From JBBSMX01 sp038232935 (GTDB lineage: Bacteria > Bacteroidota > Rhodothermia > Rhodothermales > JANQRZ01): a stretch of DNA of 15,783 nucleotides. The notes under the pieces are model-generated. The model searched no databases and was not told the DNA's origin. It was given only the letters and a program-made list of their open reading frames with translations. The stretch lies in assembly GCA_038232935.1 (NCBI GenBank), contig JBBSMX010000100.1, positions 1-15,783 of the forward strand, read 5' to 3'. A program made the position numbers and the translations under genes. Shown here piece after piece: positions 1 to 5,992 of the stretch (the stretch's first letter is position 1; each line of letters begins with the position of its first letter).

Positions 1-312
1 ACCCTGGCCCCCACGCCCCCCGTCGCCGAAGAGCCGGACGTTGATGAGCCACGGGATGTCGAGGGGTGCGTCGATCCGATAGATCCCAGCCGGGAAGTAC
101 AATCCTGCGGCATACTCCGGCCAACTGGCATTGTAGGGGCGCCCGGGCGCCGTGCAGGTCTTATGCACCGCCGTGGCCCCGCATGTGTCGCTCCACAGGC
201 GGGCGAGCGCGCACAGCGCGGCCTGGATCGCGGGCCTGTCGTTAGTACACCCGTCGCCCACGGCGGAGGTCAGCGGGGAGGGGAGGTCTCGCACGTTGAG
301 GAAGCCGTTCAT
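1..312 (-). CDS. Pectate-lyase-superfamily (beta-helix) protein, N-terminal part
   Basis: The minus strand is open from an ATG at 312 to the left edge (104 residues, 3' end missing). Near the start it reads NVRDLPSPLTSAVGDG, then DRPAIQAAL, and later LYFPAGIYRID. This is the N-terminal signature of the Pectate_lyase_3 superfamily (usually NVRDFGAVGDG, DDTAAIQAAI, VYFPAGTYRI), the entry to a right-handed parallel beta-helix found in pectate-lyase-like enzymes and phage tail-spike-like proteins. No signal peptide is visible. There are four cysteines (22, 34, 44, 53) and an insertion of about 25 residues between the AIQAAL helix and the YFPAG strand compared with the typical family pattern. A weak -7-like sequence (TACACTTG on the minus strand, 348-355) lies 35 bases upstream. 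The family call is fairly secure. The substrate, and whether it is an enzyme or an adhesin or tail-like structure, cannot be told from this fragment. Confidence 0.72.
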   Translation of the reverse strand, partial: MNGFLNVRDLPSPLTSAVGDGCTNDRPAIQAALCALARLWSDTCGATAVHKTCTAPGRPYNASWPEYAAGLYFPAGIYRIDAPLDIPWLINVRLFGDGGRGGQG

Positions 313-478
313 AGCACGTTCCGTAGGAGATGAACAGATAGGTTTCCCAAGTGTACACATTCCCCGTCGCGTTTTCCACCCATCTACGAGTCCCCTCCAG
401 GGCGAGTGCGCGTGGGCTCTACGGTGCAGGCGGCTCGAAGCCTGTCACGTCGCGGACCTCGTCATGTGCCCGCTCGCT

Positions 479-486
479 TATCTTCG
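479..486 (+). promoter_or_regulatory. -7-like promoter element before nurA
   Basis: The octamer TATCTTCG matches the TAnCTTnn pattern recurring before genes in this window and resembles the Bacteroidota -7 consensus TAnnTTTG. It ends 24 bases before the TTG codon at 511 and helps choose that start over the GTG codons at 406 and 466. No clear -33 TTG was seen. Confidence 0.35.
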
Positions 487-510
487 CGGCGACCTGACCC
501 CGACGCCTGC

Positions 511-1671
511 TTGCTCGACTTCCACCGCCTCCACCCCCAGCTCTCCGACTTCAGCGCGTACCGCGTGGGCGAGGACGCCCGCCGCGTGCAGAAGCTGGAC
601 CTCGCGCTCGAAGCCTTCCGTGACTGTGCGCCGGAGTGGGAGGCGCTCCGCGACCGCGTCGCCCACGACCGGCCACGTACGCTCACGGCCGGCCTCCGCG
701 AGCGGCCCGACGGCTGCGCGACGTGCGGCGAGCGCCCGACGCCCGTCACCGTCGTCGCCACGGACGGGTCGCAGATCTACCCCGACCGCCACGTCGAGCC
801 GACGTGCTACCTCCTCAACGTGAGCCGGATCGCGTTCCACTACGGCACCGAGGAGCCGCCGCTGATGACGGCCGAGCCCGAGCTCCGCTTCCGCCGCCGC
901 GACCTCGACGAGCTCAACGCCGACGAGGGCGAGGAGGCGTTCTTCGACGTCTCCACCGAGGTCGTCTCCGCGCTTCGCGACGAGCAGGAGTTGCGCTGGC
1001 TCTTCGAGACGGCCGCCGCCGAGCGCCGCAGCGCCCGCCCCGTCCTCGCCATCGCCGACGGGACGCTCATCCGCTGGATGCTGCGCGGGATGAACCACCG
1101 CGCGCTCGAAGACCGGCTGATCCAGCGTTACCTCGCCATCCTCGAACGGTTTCGGGACGAGGGCATCCCCGTCTGCTCGTACGTCTCGATGCCGGGCAAC
1201 ACCGAGTTCATTAACCTGCTCGGCCTCTTCCGCAACGAGCCCGACGATGCGGCGGACGAGGACTCGGTGCTCGGGCTCGTGGACCGACTCGTGTTCGAGC
1301 GGACGCTCGCGCTCGGCGAGCGGTCGGCGCTCTTCGAGTCGGGCTCGCACATTCAGCGGGACTACGGGCCGCACCACCGGATCTGCTACTTCTACGTCCG
1401 CCTCCCCGAAGAGGTGGGCCGCGTCGAGCTCCCGGCGTGGGTGGCGGAGCAGCCGGGGTGGCTGGACATGATCCACGCCGTCGTCGTCGATCAGGCGGAG
1501 AAGGGCGGCGGATACCCGATCATCCTGACCGAGGCGCACGAGCGCGCCGTCATCCGGGCGCAGGAGAAGGCGCTGTTCTACCGCATCCTCGAACGCGAGA
1601 TGCAGCGGGCCGGGCTGCGCGGCTACGCGGGCTCGCAAAAAGCCGCCTCGAAACGCGCGCCGAGGATTTGA
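511..1671 (+). CDS. nurA: NurA-domain nuclease
   Basis: Predicted NurA-family nuclease of 386 residues from a TTG start. In archaea NurA is a Mn-dependent 5'-3' exo/endonuclease that works with the HerA translocase in resecting double-strand breaks. Visible family motifs are VVATDGSQIYPDRH (Asp about 85), LAIADGTLIRW (Asp about 183), the YVSMPGNTEF strand, and a C-terminal AVVVDQAEKGGGYPI with Asp about 327 and His about 343 (LTEAHERAV). The acidic residues fit the NurA metal site. The same frame is open back to a GTG at 406, but residues 1-35 of that longer version are Arg/Ser/Pro-rich and look non-coding. A -7-like element at 479-486 also lies inside that extension, so TTG 511 is preferred, with GTG 466 or 406 as alternatives. 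It is followed on the same strand by a GNAT gene and a HAS-barrel-like gene. No HerA ATPase is in the window. Family assignment is good; role in repair or defence is inferred. Confidence 0.85.
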   Translation: MLDFHRLHPQLSDFSAYRVGEDARRVQKLDLALEAFRDCAPEWEALRDRVAHDRPRTLTAGLRERPDGCATCGERPTPVTVVATDGSQIYPDRHVEPTCYLLNVSRIAFHYGTEEPPLMTAEPELRFRRRDLDELNADEGEEAFFDVSTEVVSALRDEQELRWLFETAAAERRSARPVLAIADGTLIRWMLRGMNHRALEDRLIQRYLAILERFRDEGIPVCSYVSMPGNTEFINLLGLFRNEPDDAADEDSVLGLVDRLVFERTLALGERSALFESGSHIQRDYGPHHRICYFYVRLPEEVGRVELPAWVAEQPGWLDMIHAVVVDQAEKGGGYPIILTEAHERAVIRAQEKALFYRILEREMQRAGLRGYAGSQKAASKRAPRI

Positions 1672-1714
1672 GATGCTGCGCGTGTTAGCTTCTGTCCTGC
1701 TCCTTACCTCGACG

Positions 1715-1722
1715 TAACTTCG
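1715..1722 (+). promoter_or_regulatory. -7-like promoter element before the GNAT gene
   Basis: TAACTTCG lies 12 bases before the GNAT start codon, in the 63-base gap after nurA, and a second copy, TAGCTTCT, lies at 1686-1693. Both fit the TAnCTTnn pattern of this window. They suggest the acetyltransferase can be transcribed independently of nurA with a very short leader. Confidence 0.3.
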
Positions 1723-1734
1723 ACGTAGTTGGGA

Positions 1735-2247
1735 ATGGACGTTATCGAGACCCCCCGCCTCGTGCTCCGTCACCAGACTGCGGAGGACGCGCCGTTCATT
1801 CTCAGTCTCATGAATGACCCCGATTGGCTGCGCTACATCGGGGACCGTGGGATCCGGACGCTCTCCGAGGCCCGCGCGTACATCCTCGACGGGGCGGTCG
1901 CGATGTACGCACGGTATGGATTCGGACTCTACCTCGTGGAGACCAAGCGAGACCGGGTGCCGGTCGGGCTCTGCGGGCTCATCCAGAGGGACTTCTTGGA
2001 CGACGCCGACCTCGGGTTTGCGCTCGACCGCGCGTACCGCAGCAAGGGATACGCGCGGGAGGCTGCCGAAGCGACGGTAGTGTATGCCCGAGATGTCGTA
2101 GCCCTGGACCGGATCGCGGCCATCGTCTCCCCGGACAACGCAGCGTCCCTCCGGCTATTGGGCGACCTCGGCTTCACCTTCGACCGGGAGTTCGAGTTTC
2201 CTGACGGCGATGGCGACGTGGTACACCTGTTCGGGCTAGCGCTCTGA
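1735..2247 (+). CDS. GNAT-family N-acetyltransferase (RimJ/RimL-like)
   Basis: A 170-residue acetyltransferase of the Acetyltransf_3 (RimJ/RimL/SpeG-like) type, expected to transfer acetyl from acetyl-CoA to an amino group. It begins with the family's ETPRLVLR strand. Residues 92-107 hold the LGFALDRAYRSKGYAR segment, in which RSKGYA is the pyrophosphate-binding loop of motif A. Residues 131-147 hold SPDNAASLRLLGDLGF, the usual motif B helix and strand. The length is normal and the protein looks cytosolic. The frame could also open at a TTG at 1729, but the ATG at 1735 puts ETPRLVLR where homologues have it. It sits between nurA and the HAS-barrel-like gene, all on one strand. Its acceptor (protein N-terminus, small amine or antibiotic) cannot be told, and its link to the nuclease genes may be chance. 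Confidence 0.88.
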   Translation: MDVIETPRLVLRHQTAEDAPFILSLMNDPDWLRYIGDRGIRTLSEARAYILDGAVAMYARYGFGLYLVETKRDRVPVGLCGLIQRDFLDDADLGFALDRAYRSKGYAREAAEATVVYARDVVALDRIAAIVSPDNAASLRLLGDLGFTFDREFEFPDGDGDVVHLFGLAL

Positions 2248-2332
2248 CTCCGCTCATGCGAGCGTCGATGTGTACCTTCCTCCGCCCAGCAGGCCCCGCC
2301 GCGCCGAAATAGGAGCTGCAACCCCGAGACGA

Positions 2333-2926
2333 ATGCCCGACCCTATCGCCGAAGTCGTCGAGTCGAGCACGCGGCACTTCGTGGCCGAGGTGCTGCGGGA
2401 TGCCGAGGCCCCGGACTTCGGCGCGTGGGCGGAGGTGGCGCTGGAGGACGGCACGTCGCTCTTCGCTGTCGTGGCGCACGTGGAGACGGGGAGCGTGGAG
2501 CCGGGGCGGCGCGCGATGGCGCTCGGGATGGACCGGGCGACGCTCCGCCGCGAGATGCCGCAGGTGATGGAACTGATCCGCACGACGTTCCGCGCTCAGG
2601 TGCTGGCCTACCGAGACGCGCGCGGCACCCTCCATCAGACGATCCCGCCACGTCCCGCTGCGCTCCACGACATGGTCCGCGCGTGCAGCGACGACACCGT
2701 CTGCAACCTCGCCGCGCCGTTCGACTACTTCCGCACGCTCGTCCGCCACCCCGAGATGGGCGTTCCGACCGACGACCTCCTCGTGGCGCTTCTGCGCCGG
2801 ACCCACCGAGCCCACGGCGCGGGCGAGGAAGGGATCCGCGCCTTGCTCAGCGCGGGCCGCGCCCTCAGCCGTCTCCTCGACGATGACCACGAGCGCCTCC
2901 AGTCCATCCTTCGCCGCGCGACCTAA
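2333..2926 (+). CDS. HAS-barrel-like protein, probable HerA/NurA partner
   Basis: A 197-residue protein beginning PIAEVVESSTRHFVAEV, followed by a small beta-rich segment (EVALEDGTSLFAVVAHV). This fits the HAS-barrel, the N-terminal domain of HerA and of rotary ATP synthase subunits (typical start: plG.Vv.sst..f.a.v). The middle (residues about 56-120: VEPGRRAMALGMD, then a PPRPAALHDMV motif) and a helical C-terminus (PTDDLLVALLRRTHR) resemble stand-alone HAS-barrel proteins that I recall from cyanobacteria, where they are found near NurA-domain nucleases and HerA-like ATPases. There are no Walker motifs, so it is not itself an ATPase. ATG 2333 is chosen because the upstream in-frame stretch from 2270 is Pro/Arg-rich. 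Its stop codon overlaps that of the convergent barrel gene (2923-2926). The fold call is from pattern recognition and needs a profile search; a role as adaptor or clamp for a HerA-type motor is inference. Confidence 0.62.
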   Translation: MPDPIAEVVESSTRHFVAEVLRDAEAPDFGAWAEVALEDGTSLFAVVAHVETGSVEPGRRAMALGMDRATLRREMPQVMELIRTTFRAQVLAYRDARGTLHQTIPPRPAALHDMVRACSDDTVCNLAAPFDYFRTLVRHPEMGVPTDDLLVALLRRTHRAHGAGEEGIRALLSAGRALSRLLDDDHERLQSILRRAT

Positions 2927-3438
2927 AAAATCACGCCGATGCGGGCGGGGAGCACGAGCGCCGTCCGCGATTCCCCGATTACGAGCGCCGGGTCGATCTC
3001 GACGTAAAGCGACGTTTCGTTGAGCGGTCGCACCCAGCCCAGCCCGAGGTGGAGCGCCGGTCCGCCCTCGGCGTTGGAGTCGCCGAGGGGGAAGTAGCCG
3101 CCGAAGCCGCCGATGAGGTAGCGCGCCCACTGCGGCGAGCGGGGGAGGGTCAGGATGCCGGAGATCTGCGGGTTGAAGAGGTAGTTCGCGTCGTCGCGTC
3201 CGCCGAGGAGGAAGCCCGCGAACCCGGCCCCGACGGCGACGGAGAAGTCGGCGTTGATGGGGAACGAGGCGCGGCCCCGAACGCCGATGCCGAGCCCGTC
3301 GTCGAGCACGTCGCCGCTGGCGAGCGAGAGGAGGGCGTCGAAGCCGACGCCGAAGCGGGGGTTGAGCCCGCCGCGCTGCGCGGAAGCGGGGGCGGCGAAC
3401 AGGAAGGCGAGGAGTACAGCGAAGGCGAAACGGGGCAT
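2923..3438 (-). CDS. Small outer-membrane beta-barrel protein
   Basis: A 171-residue exported protein. Residues 1-21 form a signal peptide (MPRFAFAVLLAFLFAAPASA, cleavage before Q). The rest is built of alternating amphipathic strands rich in Gly and aromatics (PRFGVGFDALLSL, LGIGVRGRASFP, FSVAVGAGFAGFLLGG, YLIGGFGGYFPLG, ALHLGLGWV, SLYVEIDPALVIG, LVLPARIGVIF). It ends in a terminal Phe, as expected for a substrate of the BAM assembly machinery. It resembles small OmpA-like or OMP_b-brl barrels of 8 strands and has no recognisable enzymatic motif. The frame is open further upstream to 3531, but the ATG at 3438 starts the signal peptide. A -7-like element lies 90 bases upstream (3529-3536). 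The function is unknown; a structural or porin-like role is inferred. Confidence 0.75.
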   Translation of the reverse strand: MPRFAFAVLLAFLFAAPASAQRGGLNPRFGVGFDALLSLASGDVLDDGLGIGVRGRASFPINADFSVAVGAGFAGFLLGGRDDANYLFNPQISGILTLPRSPQWARYLIGGFGGYFPLGDSNAEGGPALHLGLGWVRPLNETSLYVEIDPALVIGESRTALVLPARIGVIF

Positions 3439-3528
3439 GGATCGTGGCGGGGTGGCGGACAGGAAAGCGAAGAGGAGGCGGTCGGAGACGGGGTCGCCCG
3501 ATGCACACGTAGCCGCGCCTCGGGCGGC

Positions 3529-3536
3529 CAAAGTTA
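3529..3536 (-). promoter_or_regulatory. -7-like promoter element for the beta-barrel gene
   Basis: On the minus strand this reads TAACTTTG, an exact match to the Bacteroidota -7 consensus TAnnTTTG. It would give a leader of roughly 80 bases for the barrel gene starting at 3438. No TTG -33 element is evident at the usual spacing. Confidence 0.42.
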
Positions 3537-3677
3537 CTCACGCCTTCGGGCGCGATGGGACGCGAGCCGCTCCGGTGTCGTTTCTTGAGGAGGCGCACGT
3601 CGTCTGAGCGACTACGCCGTATGCAACCGCACGGCCGTCCGATTCGTAGCGATATCCCCATCACCCCACGCCATGTC

Positions 3678-4013
3678 ATGGAATTTTTCGAGTTCGTCCT
3701 CGTCATCTCGCTGACGGTCGGTCTACCGATCACCATCCTAAAAATGGTCGTGGACTATAAGAAGTCCAAGCTGGAGGCCGAGCGCGGGACGGGCGAGAGC
3801 ACAGGCGTCACCGCCGGAGAGCTTAGAAAGATGCTCGTGGAGGCGGTGCGTGAGGCGAATGCGCCGCTCGTGGAGCGGATCGAAGAGCTGGAGCGCGAGC
3901 GCAGCGGCCTCCCCCCCTCCGGCAGCCGGGACCTGCTCGTCGGCGTGGACGACGAGACGACGGGCGACGAGGACGAGGCCGACAAGACGCTCGGCCGCCG
4001 CGTCCACGGATGA
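3678..4013 (+). CDS. Small single-pass membrane coiled-coil protein
   Basis: A 111-residue protein of unknown function. Residues about 3-24 (FFEFVLVISLTVGLPITILK) form one hydrophobic helix. A basic stretch (DYKKSKLE) follows and predicts a cytoplasmic C-terminal part. Residues about 45-75 look helical and coiled-coil-forming (ELRKMLVEAVREA, LVERIEELERERS), and the tail is acidic (DDETTGDEDEADK). The TM-then-coil layout recalls PspB-like envelope stress proteins, but no sequence signature proves that. The start is the ATG at 3678; the longer frame from 3555 adds an Arg-rich stretch unlikely to be coding. Only four bases separate it from the next gene, so the two are probably co-translated. 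Confidence 0.68.
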   Translation: MEFFEFVLVISLTVGLPITILKMVVDYKKSKLEAERGTGESTGVTAGELRKMLVEAVREANAPLVERIEELERERSGLPPSGSRDLLVGVDDETTGDEDEADKTLGRRVHG

Positions 4014-4017
4014 ACCG

Positions 4018-4317
4018 ATGAAGCTCGACCGCGACGACGCATTCTGGGAGGCGATGGCGGAGCGGACGTGGCACCGCGTCAAGTGGCACCGCTCCGACGG
4101 CGAGCCCTCGAGTGAACGCTGCGCCGCCTACGGCCTGCCGATCCACCGGCAGGGCACGTACTACCTTCGGCCTGCCTATACCGACGGCGAGGTGTGGCTG
4201 TGCCAGCAGGCCTACGACGAGATGGTCCGGCGCACCGTCGGCGGCCGACCCAGCCGACGCTACAGTCAGCCGCCGGACGACAGCCCGCTCCACCCGGGTG
4301 AGGAGGATCGCGCGTAG
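4018..4317 (+). CDS. Hypothetical protein, 99 residues, two cysteines
   Basis: Not recognised. The protein starts MKLDRDDAFWEAMAERTWHR and is hydrophilic, with no signal or membrane segment. Two cysteines lie about 40 residues apart (SERCAAYG and VWLCQQAY), separated by an aromatic-rich stretch (QGTYYLRPAY). This could be a small beta-hairpin fold with a redox-active or metal-binding cysteine pair, but there are no CxxC pairs. The C-terminus is Pro/Asp/Ser-rich and probably disordered. Its ATG lies four bases after the stop of the preceding membrane protein gene, which strongly suggests one transcription unit and perhaps a complex at the membrane. In-frame sequence further upstream overlaps the previous gene and is rejected as a start. 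Confidence 0.62.
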   Translation: MKLDRDDAFWEAMAERTWHRVKWHRSDGEPSSERCAAYGLPIHRQGTYYLRPAYTDGEVWLCQQAYDEMVRRTVGGRPSRRYSQPPDDSPLHPGEEDRA

Positions 4318-4382
4318 AGGAGGGTGGGGTGCAACGGCGTGCGCCGCGCACTAGGCGGAGCCGATTTCTCGTTGTTATCGAG

Positions 4383-4430
4383 GGGAAGCCCCCTTGAACC
4401 ATTCCGTGCATCGGGACGTTCTGGCTTCCC
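4383..4430. repeat. Inverted repeat in the gap before the phosphatase genes
   Basis: The 175-base gap 4318-4492 holds no gene. GGGAAGCC (4383-4390) and GGCTTCCC (4423-4430) form a perfect 8-bp inverted repeat around a 32-base loop. It could be a weak terminator for the upstream pair or an operator for the phosphatase genes; there is no T-tract. A -7-like TAGTTTG (4477-4483) sits 9 bases before the next start codon. Confidence 0.28.
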
Positions 4431-4492
4431 TCTCTGTCGTTCCGGCCACTCGGGTCTAGCCGGCCTCCTCCCACGCTAGTTTGTCAACCTCC

Positions 4493-5992
4493 ATGTTTCT
4501 GAAGGGCGCGGTTCGCTATCTCCTCCTCTTTTTTCTGCTCCTCCCGTCCCTGACCCTCGCCCAGACGCCTACCGTAGAGTTCGTGTGGTCGGGCGCGCTC
4601 CAGCCCACGTCGATCCGTATTGTGGCGGGGCTCTCGGCGGTGACGGACAGCGTGCGCGTCGCGCTCACGACGGACGCGTCGTTCGACGCGCCGACGTATT
4701 CGGGCTATCAGGCGGTGAACGAAGATAGCCGGACGGTGGCGTTCGAGTTCGACAATCTGGAGTCGGATACGACGTATCGGTACGCGGTCGAGGTCGGGGG
4801 GGCGCTGGACACCCTCAAGGCCGGCGCGTTCCACACGCCGGAGGACGGCCCGTTCTCGTTCAAGCTCATCGCTGCCGGCTGTGCCATCACGGGGTCGGAC
4901 CGGCCCGTCTTCGACGTGATCCGCCGTCAGGAGCCGCTATTCTTCCTGCACATCGGCGATTTTCACTACGGGAACATCGATTCGGAGGACCCCGAGGCCT
5001 ACCGGCGGGCGTACCGCACCGTACTCGCGTCCCGGTCACAATCTGCGCTCTACCGCAGCACCCCCATCGCGTACATCTGGGACGACCACGACTACGGTCC
5101 CAACAACAGCGACCGGCTCTCGCCGGGACGCGATGCCGCGCGTGAGGCCTACCACGAAATGATCCCGCACTACCCCCTCGCCGCCGGGATGGGCAACGTG
5201 CCCATCTTTCAGGCGTTCACGATCGGGCGGCTCCACTTCATCCTGACCGACCTCCGCTCGTCGCGCCGGCCGTACCGCCGCGGATTCTCGACCGTCCCGA
5301 CGATGATGGGCGAGCGCCAGCGGGACTGGTTCGAGCAGGAGCTGCTGCAGGCCAAAGAGGCCGGCGAGGTCGTCGTCTGGGTGAGCAGTGTTCCGTGGAT
5401 CTATCGGGCGAACCCCCGGAGCGATTCGTGGGGCGGCTACGAGGAGGAGCGGGAGGAGATCTCCAACTTCATCAAGGAGCACGAGATCGATAACCTCGTA
5501 ATCCTGGCTGGCGACGCGCACATGATAGCGATGGACGACGGCACGCACAGCGATTACTCCACCGACGGCGGCCTGCGGATCCCGGTCATTCAGGCCGCCC
5601 CACTCGATCAGGCTGGCTCCGAGAAGGGCGGGCCGTACAGCGAGGGCGCGTATCCCAGCCCGACCGTGTTCCCTCCTCACCCCGGCCAATGGGTAGAGAT
5701 GGAGGTCGAGGACGAGGGAAGCCGCACCGTGTGTATCCGCTGGACCGGCTACCGCACGCGGTGGGACCGGCCCAGCTCGGAGCGGCTCGTGGAGATGAGC
5801 CGCTGCTTCGACGTCCCCGAGCCTCGTTCTGCTCCGGAGGCGGAGGGCGAAAGCCTGCCAGATTCGGATGAGCAAGCTGAAAACGAGGTGCTGCCCGATT
5901 ACAGCGATTCGAAAGTGGAGGACGAGGTGCTACCGGACTCCGACGAGGAGGCGGGCCAGGACTCCACGCAGCAAAAGAAGGACGGTCAGTGA
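4493..5992 (+). CDS. PhoD-like phosphatase (alkaline phosphatase D family), exported, with acidic repeat tail
   Basis: A 499-residue metallophosphoesterase of the PhoD type, expected to hydrolyse phosphate mono- or diesters outside the inner membrane. Residues 1-24 form a signal peptide ending TLAQ, with no lipobox. Residues about 28-116 look like the PhoD N-terminal beta-sandwich (FVWSGALQPTSIRIVAGL). The catalytic part shows GCAITGSDRPVFD (130-141), FFLHIGDFHYGN (Asp156), YIWDDHDYGPNNSD (Asp197, Asp198, His199, Asp200) and ILAGDAHMIAMDDG (Asp341, His343), all expected metal ligands. Residues about 441-493 form an acidic, probably disordered tail with three LPD repeats, absent from the neighbouring paralogue. 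The ATG at 4493 starts the signal peptide directly; a TTG at 4481 would add four residues. Its TGA overlaps the GTG start of the second phosphatase gene. The substrate is unknown. Confidence 0.86.
   Translation: MFLKGAVRYLLLFFLLLPSLTLAQTPTVEFVWSGALQPTSIRIVAGLSAVTDSVRVALTTDASFDAPTYSGYQAVNEDSRTVAFEFDNLESDTTYRYAVEVGGALDTLKAGAFHTPEDGPFSFKLIAAGCAITGSDRPVFDVIRRQEPLFFLHIGDFHYGNIDSEDPEAYRRAYRTVLASRSQSALYRSTPIAYIWDDHDYGPNNSDRLSPGRDAAREAYHEMIPHYPLAAGMGNVPIFQAFTIGRLHFILTDLRSSRRPYRRGFSTVPTMMGERQRDWFEQELLQAKEAGEVVVWVSSVPWIYRANPRSDSWGGYEEEREEISNFIKEHEIDNLVILAGDAHMIAMDDGTHSDYSTDGGLRIPVIQAAPLDQAGSEKGGPYSEGAYPSPTVFPPHPGQWVEMEVEDEGSRTVCIRWTGYRTRWDRPSSERLVEMSRCFDVPEPRSAPEAEGESLPDSDEQAENEVLPDYSDSKVEDEVLPDSDEEAGQDSTQQKKDGQ
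5846..5968 (+). repeat. Coding repeat: acidic LPDSD repeats in the phosphatase tail
   Basis: The tail contains three units of 12-13 residues: ESLPDSDEQAEN, EVLPDYSDSKVED and EVLPDSDEEAGQ, at residues about 453-490. Each is rich in Asp and Glu. They could bind Ca2+ or act as a flexible spacer; the copy number may vary between strains. The paralogue downstream lacks them. Confidence 0.6.

Noticed and set aside
406..510. GTG 406 as the nurA start, adding 35 residues
   Set aside because: The extension is low-complexity Arg/Ser/Pro and contains the -7-like element at 479-486. It cannot be fully excluded.
478..1773. Minus-strand open frame of 431 codons over nurA
   Set aside because: The opposite strand carries clear NurA motifs. 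The antisense product is Val/Glu/Arg-rich, as expected from mirrored codon bias.
2174..3736. Long minus-strand open frame of 520 codons across the HAS-barrel and beta-barrel region
   Set aside because: It is Arg/Pro/His-rich, runs antisense to a better gene and out of frame with the barrel gene, and has no recognisable motif. Long antisense frames are expected at this G+C.
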